Below, piece by piece: positions 7,928 to 16,791 of a stretch of 64,000 nt of DNA. The first letter of the stretch is position 1. Every line of letters starts with the position of its first letter. The notes beneath the pieces are model-generated. The model saw only the letters and a program-made list of their open reading frames with translations. It ran no database searches and was not told where the DNA came from. Both the position numbers and the translations under genes were made by a program. Source of the stretch: Planctomycetaceae bacterium (lineage in GTDB: Bacteria > Planctomycetota > Planctomycetia > Pirellulales > Pirellulaceae); assembly GCA_020638995.1 (NCBI GenBank), contig JACKHM010000004.1, positions 1,138,698 to 1,202,697 on the forward strand. The letters are read 5' to 3'.

Positions 7928-9118
7928 ATGAGGATACTGGCGGTTTGGGACAACGAGACGGAAGCAGAACTCATATCGATGTACCTCGACGTCGACGAGA
8001 ACGAAGTGACAATGACGACGACTCCCGCCGCTTTCTGCGCCGCGATAGTATCAGGTAACCCGTATGACATCGTCTTGATGACGATAGGGTTGCCGGATCC
8101 GGAAGCCGGGTTTGAGTTGTTCGAGCTAGTGCAGGAGCACTATCCGGATGCACCGGTTGTTGGAGCGTGCCCGCAATCGGAAGTCTTCCACGTCGTGCGG
8201 TTCATGGCCAACGGGATGAGCGCCTATGTCACTCGTGATAGTGGTGGTGACTACATCTTTATGCTGAGCGCTATTTTGAATAGCACGTTAGACGCTGTTC
8301 GTTCAGCTCGTGAAAAAGAGCTCACGAAAAAGCTGAGAGAAGAGGTCGAATCGGTTCGAAAGCTCCAGGAATCAGTTCTGCCACGAAATCTCGTGGCACC
8401 GGCCGGCTATAGGATTTGTGCCCGTTACGAGCCTTCGCGAATCCGAGTCGTTGACGGACATCCGGTCGTGTTGGCTGGAGGAGATTACTACGACGTCTTC
8501 ACACTTTCAGATGACAATATCGTCCTGTTGGTAGGAGATGCTGCCGGGCACGGTATGAAATCCTGCCTTTCGATCATGACGATGCACACCCTAGTTCGCA
8601 TGATGCGACGTCAGGAGCATAGGGACCCGGCACACTTTGTGGCAGAAATCAACAAAGGATTGTGCGACCAGGCTACCGTTACGGATAAGGGCGGGTTCAT
8701 TACATTGCTCTATGCAATCATGAATACCGAAACGAGAACTTTGCAGTGGGCTTCCGCAGGACATCAACCGCCTTTGCTACAAGATCTTTCGACTGGCATA
8801 ATCGAGCCGCTTGCAGGCCAAGATGCAGGAGGGTTGCCGTTGGCAGTAGACGAAGATGAGGAATACGAAACCTACGTGTGCAGGTTGCCCGATAAGTTTC
8901 GACTGATGCTCTTTACCGATGGACTGGAAGAGGCCTTTCCCGAGGGCGACGACGACAACCAGTTCGGATTGGATGGCATTGTTCGTACTCTTGGCGAAAC
9001 AAAAGATCTGTCTCTCGAAGATACCCTCGCTAGATTGTTCGACGCGTCGAACGACTTTACACGGGGCAGTGGCCGCAAGGACGACACATCAGTCTTGTTG
9101 CTCGAACGCCACGGCTGA
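7928..9118 (+). CDS. SpoIIE/RsbU-type PP2C phosphatase with degenerate receiver domain
   Basis: A 396-residue protein with an N-terminal receiver-like domain (1-120), a helical linker (about 125-155: REKELTKKLREEVESVRKLQESVLPRN) and a SpoIIE-type PP2C phosphatase domain (about 160-396). Metal-binding motifs are intact: GGDYYD (184-189), GDAAGHG (203-209), FTDGLEE (329-335) and DDTSVLL (385-391). This type of enzyme usually dephosphorylates a STAS anti-anti-sigma protein. In the receiver, the position of the phosphoacceptor Asp in the DIVLMxIGLP stretch is Thr52, and the acidic pair at the N-terminus is reduced to WDNE, so classical phosphorylation looks impossible. It converges with the STAS-HATPase fusion gene with only 12 bases between stops; the pair plausibly forms one partner-switching module. 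A GGAAAGG Shine-Dalgarno-like site precedes the ATG. Confidence 0.9.
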   Translation: MRILAVWDNETEAELISMYLDVDENEVTMTTTPAAFCAAIVSGNPYDIVLMTIGLPDPEAGFELFELVQEHYPDAPVVGACPQSEVFHVVRFMANGMSAYVTRDSGGDYIFMLSAILNSTLDAVRSAREKELTKKLREEVESVRKLQESVLPRNLVAPAGYRICARYEPSRIRVVDGHPVVLAGGDYYDVFTLSDDNIVLLVGDAAGHGMKSCLSIMTMHTLVRMMRRQEHRDPAHFVAEINKGLCDQATVTDKGGFITLLYAIMNTETRTLQWASAGHQPPLLQDLSTGIIEPLAGQDAGGLPLAVDEDEEYETYVCRLPDKFRLMLFTDGLEEAFPEGDDDNQFGLDGIVRTLGETKDLSLEDTLARLFDASNDFTRGSGRKDDTSVLLLERHG

Positions 9119-9130
9119 AGCGATCTGTCG

Positions 9131-10024
9131 CTAGTCGCTTGCCGCGTTTGCTTCATCTTTTGCAACGCTCCACAACTCACCGCCCTCCTCTTCACGGATG
9201 TGAATGCAGGCTTGGACGTGATTCTTTTCATCTTCACGCCGATACGTCAGCGCATCGACCATGTCCAACACCAACGTCAATCCCAGCCCACCGGGCTCAA
9301 GATCATCCGCATCGACGTCGTGGGGTGGCGCCTCGCGCGGATCAAACGGCCGTCCTGCATCACGCAGTTCGAGGATTATCTGTTCGTCAACGATGCCGAC
9401 ACCAATTTCGATATCGTGTACTTCGTCGTCCACGTAGGCATAGCGGATAACATTCACGGCCAACTCTTCCAAGGCGAGGTTGACCGCATAGCCAGATCGA
9501 TAGGGAACCTTGTGCGCTGTCAAGAACTCGTTCACTTCTGCGTACAACCCTTCGAGTTCCGACATTTCGTTCTTGATTGACAGCTTAACAATGTTGTCCG
9601 GTGCTTTAGATGAGGCAGCCTCGGTCTTTACGTCCGCCGCGGGAGCTGCAGATTTAGCAGGAAGCGTTGCGCTCGCGATGCTCGAATCACCACCAACTGC
9701 TTCAATCGCCTGCGCCAACTCGTAGAAGAGCGGCATGACCTTGTCCATCTTGGAAGTCTTCAGCACCGCCTCAACCATGCCCTGCGGGTTCAGTAAGACG
9801 AGCTTGCAACCGGCCTTCTTCAACCGCTTTGTGTGGACAAACAGAAACCCGATCCCGAGGGACGACATGAACGAGATACCCGACATGTCGACAACCGTCG
9901 GTAACCCTCGCCCCGATGTGGCTTCGGCAAATCGCGGTTCGATTTCTTCGACTCCGGTGGCGTCGAGCCGGCCCTCGAGGGCGACGTAAGAGATATCGTC
10001 ACGCTGATGAATGATGAGTTCCAC
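9131..10024 (-). CDS. Fused STAS anti-anti-sigma and RsbW-like HATPase protein
   Basis: A 297-residue protein joining two normally separate partner-switching proteins. Residues 1-110 are a STAS domain with VVDMSGISFMSSLGIGFL; Ser54/Ser55 occupy the place of the phosphorylatable serine of SpoIIAA/RsbV, while the usual Asp just before it is replaced. A low-complexity Ala/Ser/Pro linker (about 113-142) follows. Residues about 148-280 form an HATPase_c domain with N-box ELAVNVIRYAY (E187, N191), G1 box DAGRPFDP (222-229) and G2 box GGLGLTLV (245-252). A serine kinase acting on its own or another STAS domain is the natural reading. It starts at GTG, with a good AGGAGA site six bases upstream. It converges on the SpoIIE-type phosphatase gene. 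Confidence 0.9.
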   Translation of the reverse strand: MELIIHQRDDISYVALEGRLDATGVEEIEPRFAEATSGRGLPTVVDMSGISFMSSLGIGFLFVHTKRLKKAGCKLVLLNPQGMVEAVLKTSKMDKVMPLFYELAQAIEAVGGDSSIASATLPAKSAAPAADVKTEAASSKAPDNIVKLSIKNEMSELEGLYAEVNEFLTAHKVPYRSGYAVNLALEELAVNVIRYAYVDDEVHDIEIGVGIVDEQIILELRDAGRPFDPREAPPHDVDADDLEPGGLGLTLVLDMVDALTYRREDEKNHVQACIHIREEEGGELWSVAKDEANAASD

Positions 10025-10154
10025 GTCACATCTCCTTAAAATAGTCGCCGTGATTTTATCGCACGCAAACGTGGCTTACGGCCGGATTATTGCGAGTTTC
10101 CTGACTGGGGAGCGGTGGAGGAGAGATCGTCCTAGAGTGTGGGCACTTTGCCAA

Positions 10155-11159
10155 TCACTTAACGCGCACCAACTTCATGATACGTCCGGATACATTCCAG
10201 TCTTGAACATAGAGGTTACCGTCCGCGTCCCAGTAAGAGCCGTGCGTACCGCTAAAGATGCCTTCAATCCACTGCTCTTGCGGAACATTGAAATTGACGC
10301 GCGTTGCCGGATTTGAGTTGTGACCCAACACGGCGATGATGGTATTGCTCCTATCAAGGATCACCAGTCTCCCGTGCAGGTCCGGCACCGAAACAAAGTC
10401 GCCCTGAATTGCTGCGGACGTTGGCATACCAAGACCGGTGACGACCTCTTCGATGAAGTTACCTTCCAAATCGTAGTGCAGCAGCCGTCCTTTCGGTTGG
10501 TGATTGCGGTCGCAGATCAGCAGACGCGGCGGATCGTAGCGCGTATCTAGCGTCATGCCGTGCGCGGTGTTGAACTCTTTCAGTTCATTACCCTTCGTTC
10601 CAAAGTGCATGACATATTTGCCCATTTTGTCGAATTTGAAGATATGATTGCTCGCGTACCCGTCAGACAGGTAGATGTCACCGTTGGGCGCGACGGTGAT
10701 TGCGGTCGGGCTGAACTTTTTTAAGTCCAGGCCCGACTCCACCGGAAATGGCAAGTTCAAAACGATCTCGCCACTGTGCGCATTGAACTTGAGCCCTTCG
10801 GCGTCCACATTACGTGCGCCATAGATGAACTCGCCTTCGTCTTCCTCGCGAATTTCCATGTCATGGATATTCGAATACTTGTCGCCGAGATACTCTTGAA
10901 CAACTTTACCTTCGGGTGAGAACACCACCACGCCCTTTTTGGCGCTGGTATAGATGTTCCCGGCCTTATCGATCACCACGCCGCCGTGCGTGGGCCCCAA
11001 AGCAGATTGACCATCGGGGCGAAGTCCCCAACCTGGCACGGTGTCGAATGTCATCGCACCACATCCCATCCGAACAGGCATCACCTCCTCGGCTGCGATC
11101 ACCGACAAGCTAAAGCAGATTGCAATTGTCGCGACGAAGTGTGGCACACCGATCTTCAT
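10155..11159 (-). CDS. Secreted NHL-repeat beta-propeller protein
   Basis: A 334-residue protein with a signal peptide (MKIGVPHFVATIAICFSLSVIAAEE). The body consists of NHL-type propeller repeats such as GGVVIDKAGNIYTSAKKGVVVFSP, ITVAPNGDIYLSDGYASNHIFKFD and GMTLDTRYDPPRLLICDRNH, ending GSYWDADGNLYVQDWNVSGRIMKL. This arrangement is shared with peptidyl-alpha-hydroxyglycine lyase-like proteins and is frequent among exported planctomycete proteins. No catalytic residues can be assigned with certainty, so it may be a binding or scaffold protein of the periplasm. It is a single gene with an upstream divergent gap of about 310 bases. Confidence 0.85.
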   Translation of the reverse strand: MKIGVPHFVATIAICFSLSVIAAEEVMPVRMGCGAMTFDTVPGWGLRPDGQSALGPTHGGVVIDKAGNIYTSAKKGVVVFSPEGKVVQEYLGDKYSNIHDMEIREEDEGEFIYGARNVDAEGLKFNAHSGEIVLNLPFPVESGLDLKKFSPTAITVAPNGDIYLSDGYASNHIFKFDKMGKYVMHFGTKGNELKEFNTAHGMTLDTRYDPPRLLICDRNHQPKGRLLHYDLEGNFIEEVVTGLGMPTSAAIQGDFVSVPDLHGRLVILDRSNTIIAVLGHNSNPATRVNFNVPQEQWIEGIFSGTHGSYWDADGNLYVQDWNVSGRIMKLVRVK

Positions 11160-11469
11160 GTTGTGGACTCCTGATGGGTGGTTGAGCGAGGGCAGGGGGG
11201 CGTTGAGCTAATGCCGTCACGGCCATCACTCGCCGAGCAACAGAAAACTCTTTACTCGAAAAGTCCTGGCAATGATGGTTTGTACGCAAGAGTGACGTCT
11301 ACTCTCGCAGTTGCAAGTGAATGCCTAGTATCAGGTCGAAAGACCAGCATTTCAACCCAGCGCCACAGGTCCCGACGCCAGGGTGGCCCTAGCATCCATG
11401 GCAGAATGCCCAAAGGACCGTACAATAGCAAGCCATTAGGATCAATCACATAGCTGAAAGTCGCATCGC
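11160..11469. other. Divergent gap between NHL gene and metal ATPase
   Basis: About 310 bases between divergently oriented genes. A 91-codon plus-strand ORF (11178-11453) is rich in Arg/Ser without domain pattern and is judged a chance frame. No clear operator repeat or metal-regulator site could be recognised. Confidence 0.4.
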
Positions 11470-13338
11470 ATGTTATCGCGAGCCGTCGCGACCACTTGGT
11501 GGGAACATAAGCATCGTCCGATTGCAATCTTGTCGGTTGGCGCGATCGCCGCGCATCTCAGCTTGCGATTCGGCACGGATGTAGGCGAATCCGTTTCGGC
11601 GTACCCACTCTATTTTGCCCTCGCGATCGGCGGCAGCCCGCTGGTTGTGGATTTGCTCGTGAAACTCTTTCGGCGGGAGTTCGGCTCTGACCTACTCGCC
11701 GGGCTGTCGATTTCCACTGCCGTGATACTGGGCGAATACCTAGCCGGTACGCTGGTCGTGTTGATGCTTTCGGGAGGTGAGGCGATTGAATCGTTCGCCG
11801 TTCGTCGAGCCTCGTCCGTGTTACAATCGCTCGCCAAGCGAATGCCCTCATTTGCCCATCGAAAGCAAGATGCAGGCGTCAACGATGTCACGCTCGACGA
11901 ACTCCAAATCGGTGACACGATTATCGTCTTTCCTCACGAAGTCTGCCCAGTCGATGGCACCGTCGTCGAAGGACGCGGAGTCATGGACGAGTCGTATCTC
12001 ACGGGCGAACCATACATGATGTCAAAGACTCCCGGCTCGCCCGTGCTATCGGGAGCAATAAACGGCGAAACGGCATTGACTATCCATACAGATCGGCTGG
12101 CGGTCGACTCACGCTATGCCAAAATCATGCAGGTGATGCGTGAGTCAGAACAACGTCGACCGCGGATTCGCCGTCTTGGCGATCAACTCGGCGCGATTTA
12201 CACGCCGGTTGCCGTCTCCTTGGCGCTCGTCGCGTGGGCTGCCAGCGGGGACGCCGTGCGCTTCTTGGCGGTTCTCGTCGTTGCAACGCCGTGTCCCCTG
12301 TTGATCGCGATTCCTGTCGCCGTGATTGGCTCGATTTCGCTGTCCGCCCGGCTGGGGATTATCATCAAGAATCCCGCAATCCTGGAAACTGTAGACAAGT
12401 GTCGCACGGTAATCTTTGATAAGACGGGGACGTTGACCTACGGTCGACCACAGTTGACCGAAGTTCTCGTAACCGATGCCTTCGACGCGAGCACGGTACT
12501 GAAACTTGTCGGTAGCCTGGAACGATATTCGAAGCATCCGCTGGCGGGAGCTGTCGTCGCGGCAGCAAGGGAAGGTGGTGTCGTTTTGGACGACGCGAAC
12601 TCGGTGAGCGAACGACCGGGAGAAGGCTTGCGCGGCGAAGTTGACCAGCACGAAATTCGAGTGATCAGCCGCAGGCAACTTGCCGCCGAGTATCCGGAGG
12701 CAGTTTCGGCGCTACCGCCGATTGCCGGTGGACTAGAATGCATCATCGTCGTGGACGGTTGCTATGCAGCAACCTATCGTTTCCGCGACGAACCACGTCA
12801 GGAAGGTGCTTCGTTCATTCAGCACCTTCGTCCGAAGCACGCCTTCGTGCGGGTGATGCTGGTATCCGGTGACCGCGAAAGTGAGGTTCGCTATCTTGCA
12901 GATCAAGTCGGCATCGAGGAGGTCTATTTCAATCAAAGCCCAGAACAAAAACTCGAGATCGTTCGCGAAGAGACGACGAAAGCCGAGACAATTTTTCTTG
13001 GAGACGGCATCAACGATGCACCAGCGTTGACCGCAGCGACGGTGGGTGTTGCGTTCGGACAGAATAGCGATGTCACATCCGAAGCCGCGGACGCCGTAAT
13101 CATGGACAGTTCCCTCAAAAAGGTTGACGAATTGCTACATGTCAGCCATCGCATGCGAACCATTGCACTACAAAGTGCCGTGGGCGGGATGGCCTTGAGC
13201 TTGATCGGGATGCTCATCGCAGCTGCCGGCTACCTGCCGCCGGTTGCGGGGGCTGTTGCTCAAGAAATTATCGACGTCGTCGCCGTGTTAAATGCTTTGC
13301 GGGTGGCGATTGCACCGAGACGTTTGTCTGACTTTTGA
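11470..13338 (+). CDS. Heavy-metal translocating P1B-type ATPase, TPCP type, no HMA domain
   Basis: A 622-residue P-type ATPase. It shows the phosphatase motif TGEP (178-181), the membrane metal-site motif TPCP (273-276, in VATPCPLLIAIP), the phosphorylation motif DKTGTLT (Asp317) and the hinge GDGIND (511-516). The nucleotide domain carries the HP dipeptide (KHPLAGAVV) of P1B pumps. There is no N-terminal HMA metal-binding domain, and the protein is shorter than copper or cadmium pumps. A TPCP core instead of CPC or SPC is associated in published subgroupings with P1B-5-like transporters (Ni/Fe proposed). Ion specificity and direction remain inference. No metal regulator or chaperone gene sits next to it. 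Confidence 0.88.
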   Translation: MLSRAVATTWWEHKHRPIAILSVGAIAAHLSLRFGTDVGESVSAYPLYFALAIGGSPLVVDLLVKLFRREFGSDLLAGLSISTAVILGEYLAGTLVVLMLSGGEAIESFAVRRASSVLQSLAKRMPSFAHRKQDAGVNDVTLDELQIGDTIIVFPHEVCPVDGTVVEGRGVMDESYLTGEPYMMSKTPGSPVLSGAINGETALTIHTDRLAVDSRYAKIMQVMRESEQRRPRIRRLGDQLGAIYTPVAVSLALVAWAASGDAVRFLAVLVVATPCPLLIAIPVAVIGSISLSARLGIIIKNPAILETVDKCRTVIFDKTGTLTYGRPQLTEVLVTDAFDASTVLKLVGSLERYSKHPLAGAVVAAAREGGVVLDDANSVSERPGEGLRGEVDQHEIRVISRRQLAAEYPEAVSALPPIAGGLECIIVVDGCYAATYRFRDEPRQEGASFIQHLRPKHAFVRVMLVSGDRESEVRYLADQVGIEEVYFNQSPEQKLEIVREETTKAETIFLGDGINDAPALTAATVGVAFGQNSDVTSEAADAVIMDSSLKKVDELLHVSHRMRTIALQSAVGGMALSLIGMLIAAAGYLPPVAGAVAQEIIDVVAVLNALRVAIAPRRLSDF

Positions 13339-13389
13339 ATAAGTGAATGCCAATTAGGCACCCCCGTGCGTATCGTCGCCACAGTCTCC

Positions 13390-13395
13390 TATAAT
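13390..13395 (+). promoter_or_regulatory. Candidate -10 element for the ABC transporter genes
   Basis: A perfect TATAAT hexamer about 97 bases before the ABC ATPase ATG, in the 153-base gap after the metal ATPase. At 16-18 bases upstream there is only a poor -35 match (GTGCGT or similar), so the assignment is tentative. Confidence 0.3.
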
Positions 13396-13491
13396 CACCC
13401 CTTGTCTTGCACGCTTCCGCATGTGAGGCATCGACGGATGCTCGACTCATGATAGGGTTGGGCCCGACCGACTAGCAAAGGAAAGTACAGC

Positions 13492-14232
13492 ATGGATGGT
13501 ACGGACGCCTGTGTCATCGAGACCAGGGAATTGACGAAGGAGTTCGGCAGCGGAGATGTCTTGGTCAAGGCCCTGCGAGGCGTTGACTTGAAAATTGGGA
13601 CCGGTGAGCTGGTTGCAATTATGGGGCCTTCCGGGTCGGGAAAGAGTACGCTTCTGGCAATTCTTGGCGGCGTCGACGTTCCCACCAGCGGACAGGTGCT
13701 CGTCGAAGGCGTTGACTTGAGCGAGTTAAGTGACGACGCGCGAACTCTATTGCGCCGCCGAAGAATCGGCTTCGTCTTTCAGTCATTCAACCTACTGCCT
13801 ACTTTGACTGCCGAAGAGAATGTGTCGTTGCCGTTGGAGTTGGATGGTGTTTCGGCTCGCGTCGCAGGCGAGCGGGCTTGTCACGCTTTAGAACTTGTCG
13901 AGATGTCGCATCGTCGGGGGCACATTCCGAGCAAGCTCTCGGGCGGCGAGCAACAGCGAGTCGCGATCGCTCGAGCCTTGGCGATTGAACCGGCACTTGT
14001 ACTGGCAGACGAACCAACCGGCAATCTGGATAGCCGCCAAACGAGACGAGTAATCGAGTTGTTGCAAAGGCTTGTCGAAAGTGAAGGGCACACAATTGTC
14101 ATGGTCACACACGATGACGAAGTGGGAGCGGCTGCCCAACGCCTGGTCACTTTCCGCGATGGTCTGATCGAAGGGGACGAGCGCCGGGAGGACACAAGAT
14201 CGACTCTCGCCATTCGGCCGGAGGAGAATTAG
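13492..14232 (+). CDS. ABC transporter ATP-binding protein, LolD/MacB-like
   Basis: A 246-residue ABC ATPase with Walker A GPSGSGKST (about 44-52), signature LSGGEQQR and Walker B LVLADEPTGNLDS, plus the FQSFNLLPTLTAEENV Q-loop phrase typical of the LolD/MacB/FtsE group. It energises the FtsX-type permease encoded immediately downstream (stop to start is two bases, so co-transcribed). Systems of this group use mechanotransmission for lipoprotein release, efflux of peptides or macrolides, or envelope remodelling; which applies cannot be told. An AAGGAAAG site precedes the ATG. Confidence 0.93.
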   Translation: MDGTDACVIETRELTKEFGSGDVLVKALRGVDLKIGTGELVAIMGPSGSGKSTLLAILGGVDVPTSGQVLVEGVDLSELSDDARTLLRRRRIGFVFQSFNLLPTLTAEENVSLPLELDGVSARVAGERACHALELVEMSHRRGHIPSKLSGGEQQRVAIARALAIEPALVLADEPTGNLDSRQTRRVIELLQRLVESEGHTIVMVTHDDEVGAAAQRLVTFRDGLIEGDERREDTRSTLAIRPEEN

Positions 14233-14234
14233 TT

Positions 14235-16742
14235 ATGGCGTTATTGAAATTCAGCGTCCGCGAGGTTAGCAACCGGCCTGTGCGGACAATCCTGACAATC
14301 CTGAGCATTGTAATCGCCGTCGGGGCGGTCGTATCAGTCAATATCGCGACGACAACAACAAGAGTTGCTCAGCAAAACATGTTTGCCGCCGTGACCGGAA
14401 AGGCTGCGTTAGAAGTAGTCGCAGAAGGCGGAAGTTCCTTCCCCGTATCCATCGCGAACGAAATCGACCAGCTTGACGGCAGTCGGGCCGTACCTCTGAT
14501 TCGCCGCTACACGATCGTCTACCTGCCGGATCGTAAAGTCAAAGCACAAGTGATGGGAATCGTTCCGGAACGCGACCAGCTGGTGCGTGACAACGAACTG
14601 GTGGCGGGGCGAATGTTTTCGAGCGGATCAGAAGTTGTCCTCAATGCTTCCTTTGCACGAAGCCTTGGCCTGAAAGTCGGTGATTCGATTAAAATGTTGA
14701 CCAGGAGTGGCATGAAGAGCTCGGAAGTTGTGGGCCTTGTGAATCCGCGTAGCGGGTCCGCGGTTGCTCAAGGTGGTTTGCTTTACATGTCTCTTGGTCT
14801 CGCCCAGAGCCGGTTTAAAATGAGCGGCGAGATCGACTCGGTTCAACTCGTGCTCGACGAAGGAGTCGACGTCGAGAAGATGCAACAGGAAGTGGCAACC
14901 CATTTGCCGGTAGGCATGGTCGTGCGTCAACCAAACATGCGCAGCCAACTGGCCGAAGAAACGATGCTTGCCACCGAGCAGGGTCTGCAGCTCGCGACGG
15001 CTTTTGCGCTGGTCATCGCCGCGTTCATTATTTTCAACACGTTCCAAATGACAGTGGGCGAACGGCGACGCCAATTGGGAATCCTCCGAGCGATCGGTGC
15101 CACACGTCGACAAGTCACCTTGCTAATTCTGCGCGAAGGACTGCTCGTCGGGTTGATCGGAATGGTTTTCGGCGGATTGGTCGGTTATTTTGGGGCTCGC
15201 GTTCTGGCACGAGCAACTTCCTCGGTACTGCAAACACCGCTTCCCGATGCTGAAGTAACTTACGTCCCGTTCGCATTGGCTGCGTTTTTTGGGCTTGGCA
15301 TTTCGTTGCTCGCGACGCTCATACCGGCGCGTCGCGCCGGACGGCTTTCCCCTTCGGAAGCAATGCGAATCGTGACTGCAGGAGAGATTGAGTCAAGTAG
15401 CTTGTGGAGTCTCGTGTCGGGAATAGCGGTATTTGGCGTCGGGATCGGCACACTGGCAGGTTGCATCTTTGGTTGGTTTCCGATCGAGGTGTCGGTTGAT
15501 TCCGCCGTGCTCGCGCTAGTGGGCATCGTTCTGCTCTTGCCAGCGGTTCTGTCGGCGGCGACCGGTTTCGTCCAGTTGCTGTTGCGGCCTTGGATGGCCG
15601 TCGAAAGTCGGCTCGCTCGCCGTCAGTTGCTGCGCCACCGTGGTCGAACTGCAATGACAATTGGTGTGCTGTTTATTGCCATCAGTACCGGCGTCGGGCT
15701 CGCAAATACGATCATCGACAACGTACGAGATGTCAATCAATGGTACCGCCAAGCGATCGTGGGCGACTTCTTCGTACGGGCGATGATGCCCGACATGGCG
15801 ACGGGGCAGGCCGCCGATATGCCAGTCGGACTCGACCAGGAGATCAACGCAATTCCAGGAGTCAAATCGTTGGACACCATTCGTTTTGTTCAAGCGACTT
15901 CTGCGGGGAATTCAGTAATTGTCGTCGTTCGAGAGTTCACCGCCGACAAGCAGATTTATTTCGATCTCGTCGATGGCGAAGATGAAGAAGTTCTTCGTGG
16001 CATCGCGGCAGGCAAGGTTGTGTTGGGGTCCGTTTTGGCTCAACGCACCGGCCTTGGCCGTGGTGACACCATTCCGCTGGAGACGCTGGAAGGCGAGAAA
16101 CGCTTGACGATTGTCGGGATAACCAACGACTACATTGGCGGCGGGCTTACAATTTACATGCAGCGAGCTGCGGCAAAGGAGTTGCTGGGTGTTGAAGGAG
16201 TGGACGCATATATCGTGCATGCGTCGAGTGATCGCCTCCTTGCTGTCGAGTCATCGCTTCAAAAGCTGTGTGACGAACGCGGGCTGCTACTACAATCCTA
16301 CACCGAACTTGTTCAATTCATCGAGCGAATGATGAACGGAGTGATCGGCAGTCTGTGGGCATTGCTGACCCTCGGCTTTGTGATCGCCGCATTCGGGCTT
16401 GTCAACACGTTGGCGATGAATATCCTAGAGCAGACCCGTGAGTTGGGAGTGTTGCGAGTGGTCGCTATGACTCGTCATCAAGTGCGAAGGACCATCTTCG
16501 CGCAGGCGATCATGATGGGCTTGATTGGGCTTGCCCCCGGTGCGATCCTCGGCCTGCTAGTTGCCTATTTCATCAATCTTGCGACGCTGCCAACGACAGG
16601 CCATGCAGTGGTGTTCGTCTTCAGACCTTGGTTACTGGTGGTGAGCTTTCTTGCCACGTTGGCGATTGTACTGGTTGCAGCTTGGATCCCCGCGGAACGA
16701 GCCGCCCGCCTGAAACTTGCCAACGCCCTAAGATACGAGTAG
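14235..16742 (+). CDS. ABC transporter permease with two FtsX domains
   Basis: An 835-residue inner-membrane permease with duplicated architecture. There is an N-terminal membrane anchor (LTILSIVIAVGAVVSVNIA), a large periplasmic MacB-PCD-like domain (about 40-240) and a three-helix FtsX block (about 250-370, with ERRRQLGILRAIGATRRQV). A second anchor (TAMTIGVLFIAISTGVGLA, about 475-495) leads to a second periplasmic region and a second FtsX block (about 700-835, with EQTRELGVLRVVAMTRHQV). The duplicated layout matches permeases that act as one subunit carrying two halves rather than as a LolC/E-like heterodimer. It pairs with the ATPase two bases upstream. No periplasmic adaptor or outer-membrane factor is encoded nearby. 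Confidence 0.9.
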   Translation: MALLKFSVREVSNRPVRTILTILSIVIAVGAVVSVNIATTTTRVAQQNMFAAVTGKAALEVVAEGGSSFPVSIANEIDQLDGSRAVPLIRRYTIVYLPDRKVKAQVMGIVPERDQLVRDNELVAGRMFSSGSEVVLNASFARSLGLKVGDSIKMLTRSGMKSSEVVGLVNPRSGSAVAQGGLLYMSLGLAQSRFKMSGEIDSVQLVLDEGVDVEKMQQEVATHLPVGMVVRQPNMRSQLAEETMLATEQGLQLATAFALVIAAFIIFNTFQMTVGERRRQLGILRAIGATRRQVTLLILREGLLVGLIGMVFGGLVGYFGARVLARATSSVLQTPLPDAEVTYVPFALAAFFGLGISLLATLIPARRAGRLSPSEAMRIVTAGEIESSSLWSLVSGIAVFGVGIGTLAGCIFGWFPIEVSVDSAVLALVGIVLLLPAVLSAATGFVQLLLRPWMAVESRLARRQLLRHRGRTAMTIGVLFIAISTGVGLANTIIDNVRDVNQWYRQAIVGDFFVRAMMPDMATGQAADMPVGLDQEINAIPGVKSLDTIRFVQATSAGNSVIVVVREFTADKQIYFDLVDGEDEEVLRGIAAGKVVLGSVLAQRTGLGRGDTIPLETLEGEKRLTIVGITNDYIGGGLTIYMQRAAAKELLGVEGVDAYIVHASSDRLLAVESSLQKLCDERGLLLQSYTELVQFIERMMNGVIGSLWALLTLGFVIAAFGLVNTLAMNILEQTRELGVLRVVAMTRHQVRRTIFAQAIMMGLIGLAPGAILGLLVAYFINLATLPTTGHAVVFVFRPWLLVVSFLATLAIVLVAAWIPAERAARLKLANALRYE

Positions 16743-16791
16743 CCCGCGAACCACATCGTGATATCGGTCACTGCAAGATGATCGATAGGCT

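Noticed and set aside
11178..11453. 91-codon plus-strand ORF before the P-type ATPase
   Set aside because: Arg/Ser-rich, no motif, typical of a chance frame in GC-rich DNA.
12145..12678. 177-codon minus-strand ORF inside the metal ATPase gene
   Set aside because: Antisense shadow frame; the plus-strand P-type ATPase motifs are unambiguous.
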